Positions 16,958 through 25,428 of a stretch of 64,000 bases of DNA are shown here, piece after piece. The translations under genes and the position numbers were made by a program. This DNA is from Microbacterium testaceum StLB037 (GTDB lineage: Bacteria > Actinomycetota > Actinomycetes > Actinomycetales > Microbacteriaceae), in NCBI RefSeq assembly GCF_900104345.1, contig NZ_FNJN01000003.1:124001-188000 (forward strand). The letters are read 5' to 3'. Within the stretch, counting starts at the first letter, position 1, and each line of letters opens with the position of its first letter. The notes beneath the pieces were generated by a model, which was given only the letters and a program-made list of their open reading frames with translations, ran no database searches and was not told the DNA's origin.

Positions 16958-17512
16958 ATGAGCGATCCCTCCTCCCTTCTTCATCCCGTACGCTTGCGCG
17001 TGGTGCAGGCCCTCCTCGGCGCCGAGAGTCGAACGACCGGGCAGCTTCACGAACTGCTCCCCGATGTGCCGATCGCGACGCTGTACCGCCACGTCGGTCA
17101 TCTCGTAACGCATGACGTGATCGAGGTGGTCGACGAGCGACAGGTCCGCGGCGCGAGCGAGAAGGCGTACCGCCTCACCGCCGGTCTGGAGAATCCGTCG
17201 GCCGACGATCTGCGCGCCCTCAGCGCCGACGAGATGCTGACCGCCTTCACCGTCTTCACCTCGGGCGTGATCCGCGACTTCGCCGCGTATCTGGCAACCG
17301 GGGATGGCGATCTGCACGCTGACCGGGTGAGTTTCGCGCAAGCGCCGTTCTGGGCCAGCGATGCCGAGGTCGACGCCTTCGCGCGATCGCTCATGGAGGC
17401 GTTGACGCCGTTGTTGGGCAACGAGCCGAGCCCAAAGCGTCGTCGACGGACCCTGACAACGGTGCTGCTGCCGCAACAGGAGGCCGGCACCGTCCCCGGG
17501 GAAGCATCGTGA
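16958..17512 (+). CDS. ArsR/HTH_20-type transcriptional regulator
   Basis: Regulator of 184 residues. The N-terminal winged helix begins LLHPVRLRVVQALLG and has the recognition helix TLYRHVGHLVTHDVI (about 45-60), the standard ArsR-like/HTH_20 pattern; the C-terminal half is a helical domain with no metal-binding Cys/His cluster. ATG 16958 is preferred to the TTG two codons earlier. No ribosome site is seen, fitting a leaderless start. Its stop overlaps the next gene (GTGA), so it heads an operon with a PLDc_N protein, an ABC ATPase and a permease, which it probably represses. Confidence 0.85.
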   Translation: MSDPSSLLHPVRLRVVQALLGAESRTTGQLHELLPDVPIATLYRHVGHLVTHDVIEVVDERQVRGASEKAYRLTAGLENPSADDLRALSADEMLTAFTVFTSGVIRDFAAYLATGDGDLHADRVSFAQAPFWASDAEVDAFARSLMEALTPLLGNEPSPKRRRRTLTTVLLPQQEAGTVPGEAS

Positions 17513-17736
17513 ACCTCCTGCCCGCCGACATGCTCCTCCCCCTCCTGCCCGTCTTCGCTCTTCTCGCCGCGTTGGTCGGATGGGCACTTGTCGACATCAC
17601 CCGGCGCCCGGTCCAGCACCTCCCCAAGCCCATGTGGGCTCTCATCGTGCTGCTGCTCGTCCCCGGTGGGGCGATCCTGTACCTCGTGATGGGGCGGAGT
17701 CGGGGCCCCCGACTTCGCGACGCGGACCTGCGATGA
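17509..17736 (+). CDS. PLDc_N-domain small membrane protein (YxlE-like)
   Basis: 75-residue protein with two membrane helices (about 8-27 and 43-61) separated by the WALVDITRRP..LPKPMWALIVLLLVPGGAILYLVMGR signature of the phospholipase-D-nuclease N-terminal (PLDc_N) family. It has no nuclease domain. The same small protein (YxlE) precedes an ABC ATPase (YxlF) and permease (YxlG) in the Bacillus sigY operon, so a role as an accessory subunit of the transporter is likely. GTG start overlaps the regulator stop; its own stop overlaps the ATPase start (ATGA). Confidence 0.85.
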   Translation: MNLLPADMLLPLLPVFALLAALVGWALVDITRRPVQHLPKPMWALIVLLLVPGGAILYLVMGRSRGPRLRDADLR

Positions 17737-18650
17737 GTGTCGCGCTGATCGTCGATGACCTCACGCTCGCGTACCCCCGCGGCGGCGGTATCCACGGGGT
17801 CACCTTCACCGCCGCCGACCGAGCCGTGACCGCCGTCATCGGCGCGAACGGTGCCGGCAAGACGGTGCTGTTCAGCGTCGTCGCGGGTCTGTGCACTCCC
17901 CAGGCGGGTGCGGTCGCCTTCGCAATAGAGGACGCCCGAGTCGCCTACTGCCCCGACATCCCTCAGTTCGAGCCCTGGCTCACCGCGTCCGAGGTCGTGC
18001 AGACCTCCCTGGCGCTCGCGCAGAGGGCGACCCGGACGAGTGGCGTCGATGCGACGCGACGCGCGGCAGCGGCGCTGGACGCATGCGGTCTGGGTGCGGT
18101 GGCGCGGCGGCGCATTGCGGACTTCTCCCGCGGGATGCTGCAACGCCTCGGCATCGCCGCGGCGCTCGTTAGCGATCCGGAGGTGCTCATCCTCGATGAG
18201 CCCCAGAGTGCGCTCGATCCCGTCGGACGTGCGGATATGCGCGCCCTCATCCTCGCCGAGGGGAAGAACCGGTGCGTCTTGCTCTCCAGCCACCTGCTCA
18301 GCGAAGTCGAGCTTCTCGCGGACCACGTGGTCGTCCTCGACAAGGGCGCCGTCGTCGCGAACGGAACGCCGGCCGAGCTCTTGCGAGCCGGACGACGACC
18401 CGTCTGGACCGTCCGTTTCAACGCACCGGTTCCCGCGGGGCGCACGCTCCCGCGCCTGGAGGATTCGCACGTGGGTCTGGCGCGGGAGGCGGCCGACACG
18501 GTGACCCTCACGTTCCCGAGCTTCGCCGAGGCGGCCGACCGTCTGCTCCCCTGCGTTCAGGCCCTCGGCCTGCCGGTACTCGAGATCACACTGCGCGACG
18601 ACGACCTCGATTCGACCTTCGCCCGTCTCGTCGGGGAGGTCAGCGCGTGA
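17733..18650 (+). CDS. ABC transporter ATP-binding protein (YxlF-like)
   Basis: ATPase of 305 residues: Walker A GANGAGKT (37-44), Q-loop region, signature FSRGMLQRL, Walker B VLILDEP and the switch histidine in SSHLLSEVELLADH, followed by an about 90-residue C-terminal domain typical of export ATPases related to antibiotic or bacteriocin resistance. The signature serine-arginine-glycine (SRG) replaces SGG, common in this subfamily. ATG 17733 overlaps the PLDc_N stop and its TGA overlaps the permease GTG, so all four genes are translationally coupled. Confidence 0.92.
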   Translation: MSVALIVDDLTLAYPRGGGIHGVTFTAADRAVTAVIGANGAGKTVLFSVVAGLCTPQAGAVAFAIEDARVAYCPDIPQFEPWLTASEVVQTSLALAQRATRTSGVDATRRAAAALDACGLGAVARRRIADFSRGMLQRLGIAAALVSDPEVLILDEPQSALDPVGRADMRALILAEGKNRCVLLSSHLLSEVELLADHVVVLDKGAVVANGTPAELLRAGRRPVWTVRFNAPVPAGRTLPRLEDSHVGLAREAADTVTLTFPSFAEAADRLLPCVQALGLPVLEITLRDDDLDSTFARLVGEVSA

Positions 18651-19405
18651 TCGTCGTCTTCGCATCCGCCCGCGTCGAGCTGCGACGTCTGACGCGGTCG
18701 GGGCTGCTCCTCGGGCTGATCGTCGTCTTCGCGTTCTTCGGCCTCTCCGCGCCGGTGCTCGCCGCCCACATGCCGGAGATCCTCCGCGCTGCGGCCGGCA
18801 CCGATCAGCTGACGGTGTCGGCGAGTCGGGCGACACCCGAGGACGGCATCGCCCTGTTCGGACAGAGTGCGATGCAGCTGGGGCTGGTACTCGCCGTCGC
18901 CACCGCTGTCACCGCCCTCGGCTGGGACGCCCGGCCCGGTTCGTCGGCGTTCTACCGCACGCGCGTGCGTGCGCTGGCAGCGATCACACTCCCCCGGTTC
19001 GTGGTGGTGTGCCTGAGCGTCGCCGGGAGCTATCTGCTCGGACTGATGCTCGCGGCCGTGATGACGACCGCGACCATCGGGCCCCTTCCCCCGAGCGCCG
19101 TCGTGCGGGTCGGAGCGGCCTCCGCGCTCTACCTCGTCATGGCGTTGAGCGTGGGCCACCTGGTGATGGCATTCGCGAGACGCACGGCGACGGCGTTGGC
19201 GATAGCGACGATCCTGATGCTGTCAGCGCCCCTGCTCAACAGCGTCGGCGCAACCGGGTGGGTGCCGACGGCCCTGCTGAACGCATCGCGGCTCGGAGCT
19301 GTGGACCTCGTCATTCCCGGGGCCGTCGCTCTGGTGCTGACGACGGTGTGCGTCGCCGTCGCGGACGCCGTGTCGCGACGGCAAGGGCTGCGCCGCGACG
19401 CCTGA
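18647..19405 (+). CDS. ABC transporter permease (YxlG-like)
   Basis: Membrane protein of 252 residues with six helices (about 15-35, 70-90, 100-125, 135-160, 165-190, 215-240), the partner of the preceding ATPase. A larger extracytoplasmic loop follows helix 1. GTG 18647 overlaps the ATPase stop (GTGA). It closes the operon; 43 bases later the remnants of a mobile island begin. Export of a peptide, antibiotic or lipid is likely by family, the substrate is unknown. Confidence 0.85.
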   Translation: MIVVFASARVELRRLTRSGLLLGLIVVFAFFGLSAPVLAAHMPEILRAAAGTDQLTVSASRATPEDGIALFGQSAMQLGLVLAVATAVTALGWDARPGSSAFYRTRVRALAAITLPRFVVVCLSVAGSYLLGLMLAAVMTTATIGPLPPSAVVRVGAASALYLVMALSVGHLVMAFARRTATALAIATILMLSAPLLNSVGATGWVPTALLNASRLGAVDLVIPGAVALVLTTVCVAVADAVSRRQGLRRDA

Positions 19406-19448
19406 TCCAGCCCGAGGCCGACATCCACCGACCGCCCGTCGCCGCCGC

Positions 19449-19796
19449 GTTCGTCAGGCGGATGACGTGCCCCCAGGGCAATCGTCCAACGGGCCGTTGG
19501 ACAACTGCGTTGAGGTCGGGCCACGCTTAAGCGAACCGCCGCATGTAGAACAGGTTCGCGCGAGAAAAGCCCTTCATGGTGGAAAATTCCGCGCGCAGGT
19601 CTTCGGCGAGCCGGGTGAGCACCTGGGCGCCCCATCCCTGCTCCGTTTGGCGACGAAGGATGGTGTCGCCGATACGCCACCAGAGCTGCAGGAGTTCGTT
19701 GTTGGCTGCGCGCTGGACCTGCAGTCGTGCGCGGTGCACCTGGGCTTTCAGCTCATTGAGGGTGGTGGAGTACTCATTCGGAGCTAGCTCTGTCAC
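19449..19796 (-). pseudogene. DUF1016 (YhcG_N / PDDEXK nuclease) family protein, broken
   Basis: From a GTG at 19796 the frame reads [16 protein letters not shown].., then the family block WWRIGDTILRRQ.., GWGAQVLTRLAEDLR.. and FSRANLFYMRRFA. It is interrupted by TAA (19527-19529) where a Glu codon GAA is expected, and continues in the same frame with AWPDLNAVVQRPVGRLPWGHVIRL, a clear continuation of the DUF1016 N-terminal domain. So one G-to-T change made a stop. Beyond about 19449 the homology ends and the nuclease domain is missing. Intact proteins of this family are around 340 residues and belong to mobile elements and restriction loci. Confidence 0.85.
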
Positions 19797-19844
19797 TGGC
19801 CCAGCTTCCCATTCTGTGTGCCCGGTAAGTGGGAGGATGCCGAC

Positions 19845-20189
19845 ATGGCAACTAAGCACGTGACCCACCTTGTCGACGATCTAGATGGTTCTGTCCTCGA
19901 GAACGGGGAGGGTAAGCAGGTCACCTTCTCGGTTGAAGGGCGTGCGTACGAGATCGACCTTTCAGACGCTAATGCGGACAAGTTATTCGAGGTGTTCGCT
20001 CCCTACGTCGCCGCGGCCCGGTCCGTTGGCTCGTCTGATGCACGGGGCTCCCGGCGTAACCCTCCTCGGAAAGGCAGTGTCGACTTGGGAGCGGTCCGCG
20101 AATGGGCGCGCGCGAATGGGCACACGGTCAGCGACCGGGGCCGTGTTCCTGCCACCATCATCGACGCATATACGGCCGCGACCAGCTGA
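19845..20189 (+). CDS. lsr2: Lsr2 family nucleoid-associated xenogeneic silencer
   Basis: 114-residue H-NS-like protein. The N-terminal dimerisation domain ([26 protein letters not shown]) is followed by a linker and the DNA-binding domain [26 protein letters not shown], with the AT-hook-like RGR motif. Lsr2 silences AT-rich foreign DNA. ATG 19845 has a GGGAGGA site. Base composition of the gene is less GC-rich than its neighbours and it lies between two broken mobile genes, so it looks like an element-borne copy rather than the housekeeping one; whether the genome has another copy cannot be seen here. Confidence 0.92.
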   Translation: MATKHVTHLVDDLDGSVLENGEGKQVTFSVEGRAYEIDLSDANADKLFEVFAPYVAAARSVGSSDARGSRRNPPRKGSVDLGAVREWARANGHTVSDRGRVPATIIDAYTAATS

Positions 20190-20262
20190 TCAGCTTTACT
20201 CCTCCGCTTGCGACGACGGGTCTTCGCGAGCATGACTTATCAGGAGAGGCACAGACGGGCGC

Positions 20263-21096
20263 TCAGCGCCCTAGCTCGGAACGCTGCACGCGCGCCGCGG
20301 CCGACCTTGCCGGCTTCGCCTTCGTCGCGGTCGCGGGCGAGCCCTTTACGGCCTCGGTGGCCGGCTTGGCGTTGCCGACGTCGGCGTGCATCTTGGCGGC
20401 CACGGCCTCCTTGTCGATGCCCTTGGCTTTGAGCTGGTTCGCGTCACTCTCGCGCCGCTGTGCGGAGTCGTACTTGGGGCCGGCCTCGGCTCGTGCGGAC
20501 CCGGCCGCGCGCTCGTGCAACTGTGCCTGGATGCGCTCCTCGGAGCCCTCAGGGGCGTTCTCCGCGCGCTCGTCCGCGGCCTCGGCCTGGCGGTCGGCGC
20601 GGTCGGCTTCGCGCATCAGTAGCGCCGCCTCGGCCTCATCGCCGGTGCCACGCTGCCGCTCCGTCTCGGACTGCCGGCGCAGCAGCTCGGCGTCGACCGC
20701 TGCTTGCACCGCCTGGGGGTCGCCGCCGGCTTGGGCGACGTCGACGCCGTAGCGGGTGCGCAGCTCATCGCGCATGTGCGCCTCTGCGCGCACGGCCTCG
20801 GGGTCTTCGTTGCCCCACGCGCGCGCCGTGGCGAGCGTCGTGCCGATCTGCTCGGGGGTCGCTCGCTCCCACCAGTCGTTCCGGTAGACGCCGCTGAGCT
20901 CAACGCGTGCCGACTGCCGTTCGGCGGCGAGCCGGGATGCCAGCTCGCGGGCTTGTTGCTGGCTCTCGGCCTGGGCTCGTCGAGCTGCTTCCTCGCGCTG
21001 TCGGGCGACGATTTCGCCCACGCGGCCGGCGGCGGTCACCGCGACGCGGAGCTGCCCCTCGAACGCTTCGGAAATGCCGTCGCTCTCATCGGCCAT
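20263..21096 (-). CDS. Coiled-coil protein of mobilisation type (downstream of relaxase)
   Basis: Hydrophilic 277-residue protein dominated by long Ala/Glu/Arg-rich helices (about 25-60 and 115-215) with a less regular YRNDWWERATPEQIGTTLATARAWG segment and a RTRYGVDV motif. It resembles proteins encoded directly behind relaxase genes on actinobacterial mobilisable plasmids and integrative elements, where a role in transfer is assumed. ATG 21096 has a GAGAGGAG site 12 bases after the stop of the relaxase-tail gene, indicating an operon. The identification is from remembered resemblance and context, not from a catalytic motif. Confidence 0.55.
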   Translation of the reverse strand: MADESDGISEAFEGQLRVAVTAAGRVGEIVARQREEAARRAQAESQQQARELASRLAAERQSARVELSGVYRNDWWERATPEQIGTTLATARAWGNEDPEAVRAEAHMRDELRTRYGVDVAQAGGDPQAVQAAVDAELLRRQSETERQRGTGDEAEAALLMREADRADRQAEAADERAENAPEGSEERIQAQLHERAAGSARAEAGPKYDSAQRRESDANQLKAKGIDKEAVAAKMHADVGNAKPATEAVKGSPATATKAKPARSAAARVQRSELGR

Positions 21097-21108
21097 GGCG
21101 TGCTCCTC

Positions 21109-21858
21109 TCATCGTTCTGGGCCTCGGTCGGGCCGCGGGGTTGTTGTCGTGCGGGGTCGGGTCGGTTCGATCGTCGAGGGGAGCGGCGAGGTCGTTCCCT
21201 TCCGTCGGTTCTCCTCGGCCCGGTTCATCTTGTCCAGCGCCTCGCGCGTGACCTCGTCGACCACCGAAGACATGTCGATGCGTCGCGGCTCGGTCCTCGT
21301 GGCCGCGACCGTGGCCGCGGTGGCCGACGTCGCCGGCAGGGCGGCACGAACGCGGGCCAGCCGTGTCCGAACGTCGGTGGCGATCGCTTCCGCGTGCCGT
21401 GCTTGCTGCGCGGCCTTGGCGGCGTCATAGACGGCCTGGGTGAGGTTCATGAGCTGGCGCAGCATCGCGGCTTGCGCTGCGGTTCCCTGACCACCTCGGA
21501 CGGCGCTGGCAAGGAGCATCGCCGCGCCGCCGGCCGACACCCGCCCCGCCTTCTGGGGCTTCGTGTGGCCGCGGTAGGTCTGCGCCGACTTCGCCAGCTC
21601 GTCCGATGCCGCGGCGAGGTCGCCGGGTACTTCCTCGACGGCGTTCGACCACGCCGCAAACGCTCCCGACGTCTGCCGCGCGACGCGCGCCCACGTGTCG
21701 CGGTCGTCGAGCGGAACCGAGCGCAGCGTTTCCCGCAGCTCGCCCAGCTCGGCGGTGTACCGACCCCACAGCTCGGGATCGGGCTCGGCCGTCTCGCGTC
21801 CCGGCGCAACGGGCCGCTGGTTGCGCTTGGCCGCGTTCCATTCGGCCGCGGCATCCAT
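21109..21858 (-). pseudogene. Relaxase/mobilisation protein, C-terminal remnant
   Basis: The frame from about 21858 to the stop at 21109 encodes a helical region (WGRYTAELGELRETLRS.., DTWARVARQTSGAFAAWSNAVE.., RVSAGGAAMLLASAVRGGQG.., LLRQLMNLTQAVYDA-type motifs) like the C-terminal part of relaxases from actinobacterial plasmids. The catalytic Tyr and HUH domain are missing: upstream the frame stays open to 22152 but is Arg/Pro/Ser-rich and unlike any protein, and there is no ribosome site. I read it as a gene truncated at its 5' end by deletion at the island edge. A small chance remains that it is a separate, intact 249-residue gene starting at ATG 21858. Confidence 0.55.
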
Positions 21859-22221
21859 CGCGCCGGTCGGGCTGTCGGGCCACTCCCCTCTCCGTCCCAC
21901 CAACGCGGACGGCGGGTCGTTGACCGGCTTCCGCTGGTGTACGCCACGCCCTGACTGGAGTGAGAGCCGCGGGGCCGCGTTCGGGCTTCCCGCCCACCCT
22001 CTTCTGGTTGGAGACAGCGGTGCGCGCGCCGTTTGGTCGGGGCATTCGGGAACGTCGCCCACCGAGAAGTAACGACGTCGCTGGTTCGCGCTGCCGAAAC
22101 CACCTGGCATCCGCTCCCCCGCCTGTGCGGAGAAGCGCTCGGCTCTCCGCACCGAGACGACTCGGTGGGCACACGATTCTGATGGATGATCGTCACGCCG
22201 GCTCGAACGAAAAGGGGCACG
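21859..22221. other. 363-bp gene-free right edge of the island
   Basis: Between the relaxase remnant and the kinase gene no frame has coding character. The sequence is patchy in composition and holds one GGCATCC word (22106-22112). No tRNA, direct-repeat att site or inverted terminal repeat shared with the left edge (19406-19450) was found by eye. Confidence 0.5.
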
Positions 22222-22767
22222 ATGCGTCCATCACGCGTCCACATTCTCGGTGGCAGCGGCAGCGGAACGACGACGCTGGGCGACGCGTTGGCCGCGCACT
22301 GGGCGGTGCCGCATGCCGACGCCGACGACTATTTCTGGATGCCGACCACTCCCCCGTTCACGCGGAAGAGAGGCGACGCGGAACGGGTGGCGTTGATGCG
22401 CGAGATCTTCGTCGGCCGCCCCGCGTGGGTGCTCTCGGGCTCGATGCTCGGGTGGGGAGAGTCGGTCGTCGCGGAGTGCGACGCGATCGTCTTCGTCGCG
22501 CTCGACCCCGCGGAGAGGCTCCGCCGCCTCGAAGCCCGCGAGGTCGTCCGACGCGGGGGCCTGCCGCATGACGACGACGCCTGGCACGAGTTCAAGACCT
22601 GGGCCGAGGGGTACGACGACCCGGCCTTCGACGGCCGCAGTCGGGCCGAACACGACGGGTGGTTGGCGACGATCGGCAAGCCCGTCCTGCGCCTCGACAG
22701 TCGGTCGACGGTGAGGGAGCTGGTCGATGCCGTGTGCTCCTGGGAGCCCGCGGTGACGCCGTCCTAG
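22222..22767 (+). CDS. P-loop NTPase / small-molecule kinase-like protein
   Basis: 181-residue protein of the adenylate-kinase-like P-loop superfamily with Walker A GGSGSGTTTLG (about 10-20), a DADDYFW substrate-side motif and a LID-like Arg-rich stretch (ERLRRLEAREVVRRGG). Such proteins are annotated as AAA-family ATPases or FlaR-like kinases; the substrate is unknown. ATG 22222 (MRPSRVHILGG) is preferred to an upstream in-frame ATG because it places the P-loop normally and follows a purine-rich AAAAGGGG. Its stop overlaps that of the convergent DUF6578 gene by three bases. Confidence 0.8.
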   Translation: MRPSRVHILGGSGSGTTTLGDALAAHWAVPHADADDYFWMPTTPPFTRKRGDAERVALMREIFVGRPAWVLSGSMLGWGESVVAECDAIVFVALDPAERLRRLEAREVVRRGGLPHDDDAWHEFKTWAEGYDDPAFDGRSRAEHDGWLATIGKPVLRLDSRSTVRELVDAVCSWEPAVTPS

Positions 22768-23321
22768 AGGTGCGTCTCTTCGACGTCGACGAGCCACCCT
22801 CTGCGGATCCGCAGACGGCGTTCGGAGGGCTCGGGTCCGTTGAGCTCGTCTTCCGTGACCCGATCGTCCGATTCCGGCCGCTCCCCCGGGACGCTGTGGC
22901 TGGGCACGAGCTCGACCGCCTCCGGCACGGGCGCGGACACCCGCATCCACCGCGAGGGGCGGTTGCCGATGAAGAACCCGTTCCCGAGGTCCCGGCCCGG
23001 AAGCGGCCAAAGTTCCCCTTCGGCGGGCATCTCGGCATCCGGAGGGGCACCGTGTCCGGGTCGACGGAGGGCGAAGCTCTCGATCGACTCCTGCACGACG
23101 ATCTGTACGCGCGTAACCCGTCCGAGCACTCGATCGTCGGTGGAGCCCTCGGGATGCCGTGCCTCGAAGGCGTCCACCGTCGCGGCCAGCTCGGCACCCA
23201 ACTGACGGACGAAACCGTCGAAGGGCGTCCGGTGTTCGATCACGAAGTCCACGTCGTCGCCGACGCTGAACGGATCACCGCAACACGCCCACTCCATCGC
23301 ATCCAGCCACACGCGCGTCAT
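22764..23321 (-). CDS. DUF6578 domain protein
   Basis: 185-residue soluble protein beginning MTRVWLDAMEWACCGDPF, the characteristic N-terminus of DUF6578 proteins of Streptomyces and relatives (strand, then a Cys-Cys-Gly turn). The rest alternates acidic loops and short strands with RVQIVVQES and MRVSAPVP segments. No catalytic motif is recognised and the function is unknown. ATG 23321 is preferred to a GTG three codons upstream. Convergent with, and overlapping by a few bases, the P-loop kinase gene. Confidence 0.7.
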   Translation of the reverse strand: MTRVWLDAMEWACCGDPFSVGDDVDFVIEHRTPFDGFVRQLGAELAATVDAFEARHPEGSTDDRVLGRVTRVQIVVQESIESFALRRPGHGAPPDAEMPAEGELWPLPGRDLGNGFFIGNRPSRWMRVSAPVPEAVELVPSHSVPGERPESDDRVTEDELNGPEPSERRLRIRRGWLVDVEETHL

Positions 23322-23353
23322 GGATCCCACGGTAACCGGGGCGCGGGCGTGGT

Positions 23354-24163
23354 TCAGTCGCGCCGCACCCAGCCGGAGGTCATGCCCAGCACTCGCGATC
23401 CGTCGAGGTCCGCCAGAGACAGGCCGGCGAACTGGGTCGCCGCATCGGAGGTCTGCCAGCGGAAGCGCGGCGCGGACGTCGTCGAGGCCTCGACGACCGT
23501 CTTCGCGGCATCCTCCGCAGATTGCGCGGACGCGAACGAGGTCGCCGCGCGGTCGAGGTACGCCTGCTGCTGCTCGGCGTAGGGCCCGGGGGCGGCGCGG
23601 TGGACGGAGTCGACGAACGACGACGCGACGGCGGCGGGCTCGACGATCGACACGTCGATGCCGAAGGGGGCGACGACCGGGGCGAGCGACTGCATGAGCC
23701 CCTCGACGGCGAACTTGGCGGCGCAGTACGCGTCCGAGAACGGTTGGCCCACCGCTCCCCCGACGCTGGTGACCGTGACGATGCGTCCGCTCCCCCGCTC
23801 GCGCATGCCGGGCAGGACGAGACGGGTCAGGCGCGCGACCGAGAGGTAGTTGGTCTCCAACTGCTCCTGCAGGTCCTCGTCGCTCATCTGCTCGAGGGTG
23901 CCCACAGCGCCCCGTCCGGCGTTGTTCACGAGGATGTCGATCGGACCCGCCGCCTCGATCAGCGCACGGGAGGCCGCGGCATCCGTCACGTCCAAGGCCC
24001 GGATGTCGAGCTCGAGACCCGCCTCGGATGCCGCCGAGCGCAGGGCATCGGCGCGCGCGGTGTCGCGGACCGTGGCGATGACCGTCACTCCCTGCTGCGC
24101 AAGCTGGATGGCGGTATGCAGGCCGATGCCGCTGGTGGTTCCGGTGACGAGTGCGAGAGTCAT
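23354..24163 (-). CDS. Classical SDR-family oxidoreductase
   Basis: Short-chain dehydrogenase of 269 residues with a complete set of motifs: TGTTSGIG (cofactor, about 8-15), DVTD, NNAGRG, catalytic serine in TVTSVGG and YCAAK (YxxxK). This contrasts with the SDR at 8.2 kb, which lacks the tyrosine. A GTG- or ATG-free upstream region and the position of the first beta strand support ATG 24163. The substrate is not predictable; a carbonyl/alcohol pair with NAD(P) is expected. Confidence 0.9.
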   Translation of the reverse strand: MTLALVTGTTSGIGLHTAIQLAQQGVTVIATVRDTARADALRSAASEAGLELDIRALDVTDAAASRALIEAAGPIDILVNNAGRGAVGTLEQMSDEDLQEQLETNYLSVARLTRLVLPGMRERGSGRIVTVTSVGGAVGQPFSDAYCAAKFAVEGLMQSLAPVVAPFGIDVSIVEPAAVASSFVDSVHRAAPGPYAEQQQAYLDRAATSFASAQSAEDAAKTVVEASTTSAPRFRWQTSDAATQFAGLSLADLDGSRVLGMTSGWVRRD

Positions 24164-24237
24164 GTGCTCAGTCTGCTCCTCGAACCCATGGGCGCGGTGT
24201 GCGGGGGTCGTCCAGGGATCGCTGCCAGAGTGGCGAT

Positions 24238-25302
24238 GTGACAGTGGACGTGGGGGCGCCGGTCGCCGAGCGGGGTGTGAGCGCGGGGCGCCGCCGGACA
24301 GCGGTCGTGGCGAGCCTCGCGTACCTGGTGTTCGCGGGGGTGATCCTCGTGGTCATGCCCATTTCGGCGGACAGTGCGGGCGGGCGCGAGGTGGTCGTCG
24401 GGCCTTGGACGGGCGGCGTGCTTGTCGCTGCGTGCCTCATGGCATCCACGGTGACGCTGAGCGTGATCGTCTTCGCCGTCCGCGCGCGCAGGTGGTGGTG
24501 GGTGCTGCTTGGTCCGCTCCGGGCGATCGTCGCGGCGGCGGCAGTGGTGGCCGCTTTCGGCTTCACCCTCACGGACGAGTCGGTGACCCCCATCGTGGCG
24601 AACGGATGCGAAACCGGTTACGTCGTGAGCGAGCGCAGCTTCCTCTTCCTCGCCGCGGGCGAGGTGCGCCGCGTGGAGGGGGTGATCGGCACCTCCGTCG
24701 GCAGCACGTCCGTCGACGACGGGCATAAGCCGTTCCAGCAGCAGTCCTACATCGCCGTGACCAGCGGCGACACGCTGCGAATCTGGAACACGTTCGACAA
24801 CGCGTGGGAGCGCCTCAGCACCTCGACCGAACCGGCCTTCGTCCTCCCACGGCTGGTCGATGAGACCGAGTGCGGCCTTGCAGGCGGAGTGGTGGCCGCT
24901 CGCCCTTCCGCATCCCCTTCCCCGGTCACCACGGTCGACGAGGGCCCCGCGCCGGCTCCGGTGTCCGACTCCCGCGATGAGATTGCGCGCATGGCGAAGC
25001 TGACCATCGAAGCGGCAGCGACGCCGATGACGGATGCCGAGGGAGTACCGGTGACCGCGCCCGCGGCATCCGACCTGCCGTGTGACGGAACGACCAGCCA
25101 CGATATGACCGTCCGCACCGCGGACAACGCTGCCTCCTACGCCGCGATTCTCGATGCGTGGAGCGCCGAGGGCTACTCGAAGGACCGCGCCATGCAGGAA
25201 GACCTGCGGTACAACGGGGTGATACGTCTGTCGGCCCGCGATCGCTCGAGCATTGACGGGCTGATGCACTTCTCGCTGACGGCGGACTGTCGCGCGCCCT
25301 GA
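24238..25302 (+). CDS. Hypothetical membrane protein
   Basis: Not recognised. From the GTG at 24238 it has 354 residues: three hydrophobic helices (about 20-42, 52-75, 85-105) followed by an exported-looking soluble region of about 240 residues with a Ser/Pro/Thr linker (ARPSASPSPVTT..) and four cysteines spread through it (ANGCETG, DETECG, DLPCDG, TADCRAP) that could form disulphides. Nearby GTG codons at 24244 and 24250 are alternative starts. Head-to-head with the SDR gene over 74 bases. Confidence 0.6.
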   Translation: MTVDVGAPVAERGVSAGRRRTAVVASLAYLVFAGVILVVMPISADSAGGREVVVGPWTGGVLVAACLMASTVTLSVIVFAVRARRWWWVLLGPLRAIVAAAAVVAAFGFTLTDESVTPIVANGCETGYVVSERSFLFLAAGEVRRVEGVIGTSVGSTSVDDGHKPFQQQSYIAVTSGDTLRIWNTFDNAWERLSTSTEPAFVLPRLVDETECGLAGGVVAARPSASPSPVTTVDEGPAPAPVSDSRDEIARMAKLTIEAAATPMTDAEGVPVTAPAASDLPCDGTTSHDMTVRTADNAASYAAILDAWSAEGYSKDRAMQEDLRYNGVIRLSARDRSSIDGLMHFSLTADCRAP

Positions 25303-25428
25303 TCAGAACGAGCAGTCTCACAGAGCTGTGTCCGTCGGGGGGAATCCGAGACCAGAAGGGAAAGCCGAGAGATCGGCCATGGTCCACGCGGCCGGGTACG
25401 TCCCCGACCCGCGTCGCTCCGACCGCCC

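Noticed and set aside
21859..22152. Continuation of the relaxase frame upstream of 21858
   Set aside because: The frame stays open but its product is Arg/Pro/Ser-rich without family character, so it is treated as noncoding.
19406..22221. att sites or tRNA target for the island
   Set aside because: No direct repeat common to both edges and no tRNA nearby; the only tRNA is at 34.5 kb, far from the island.
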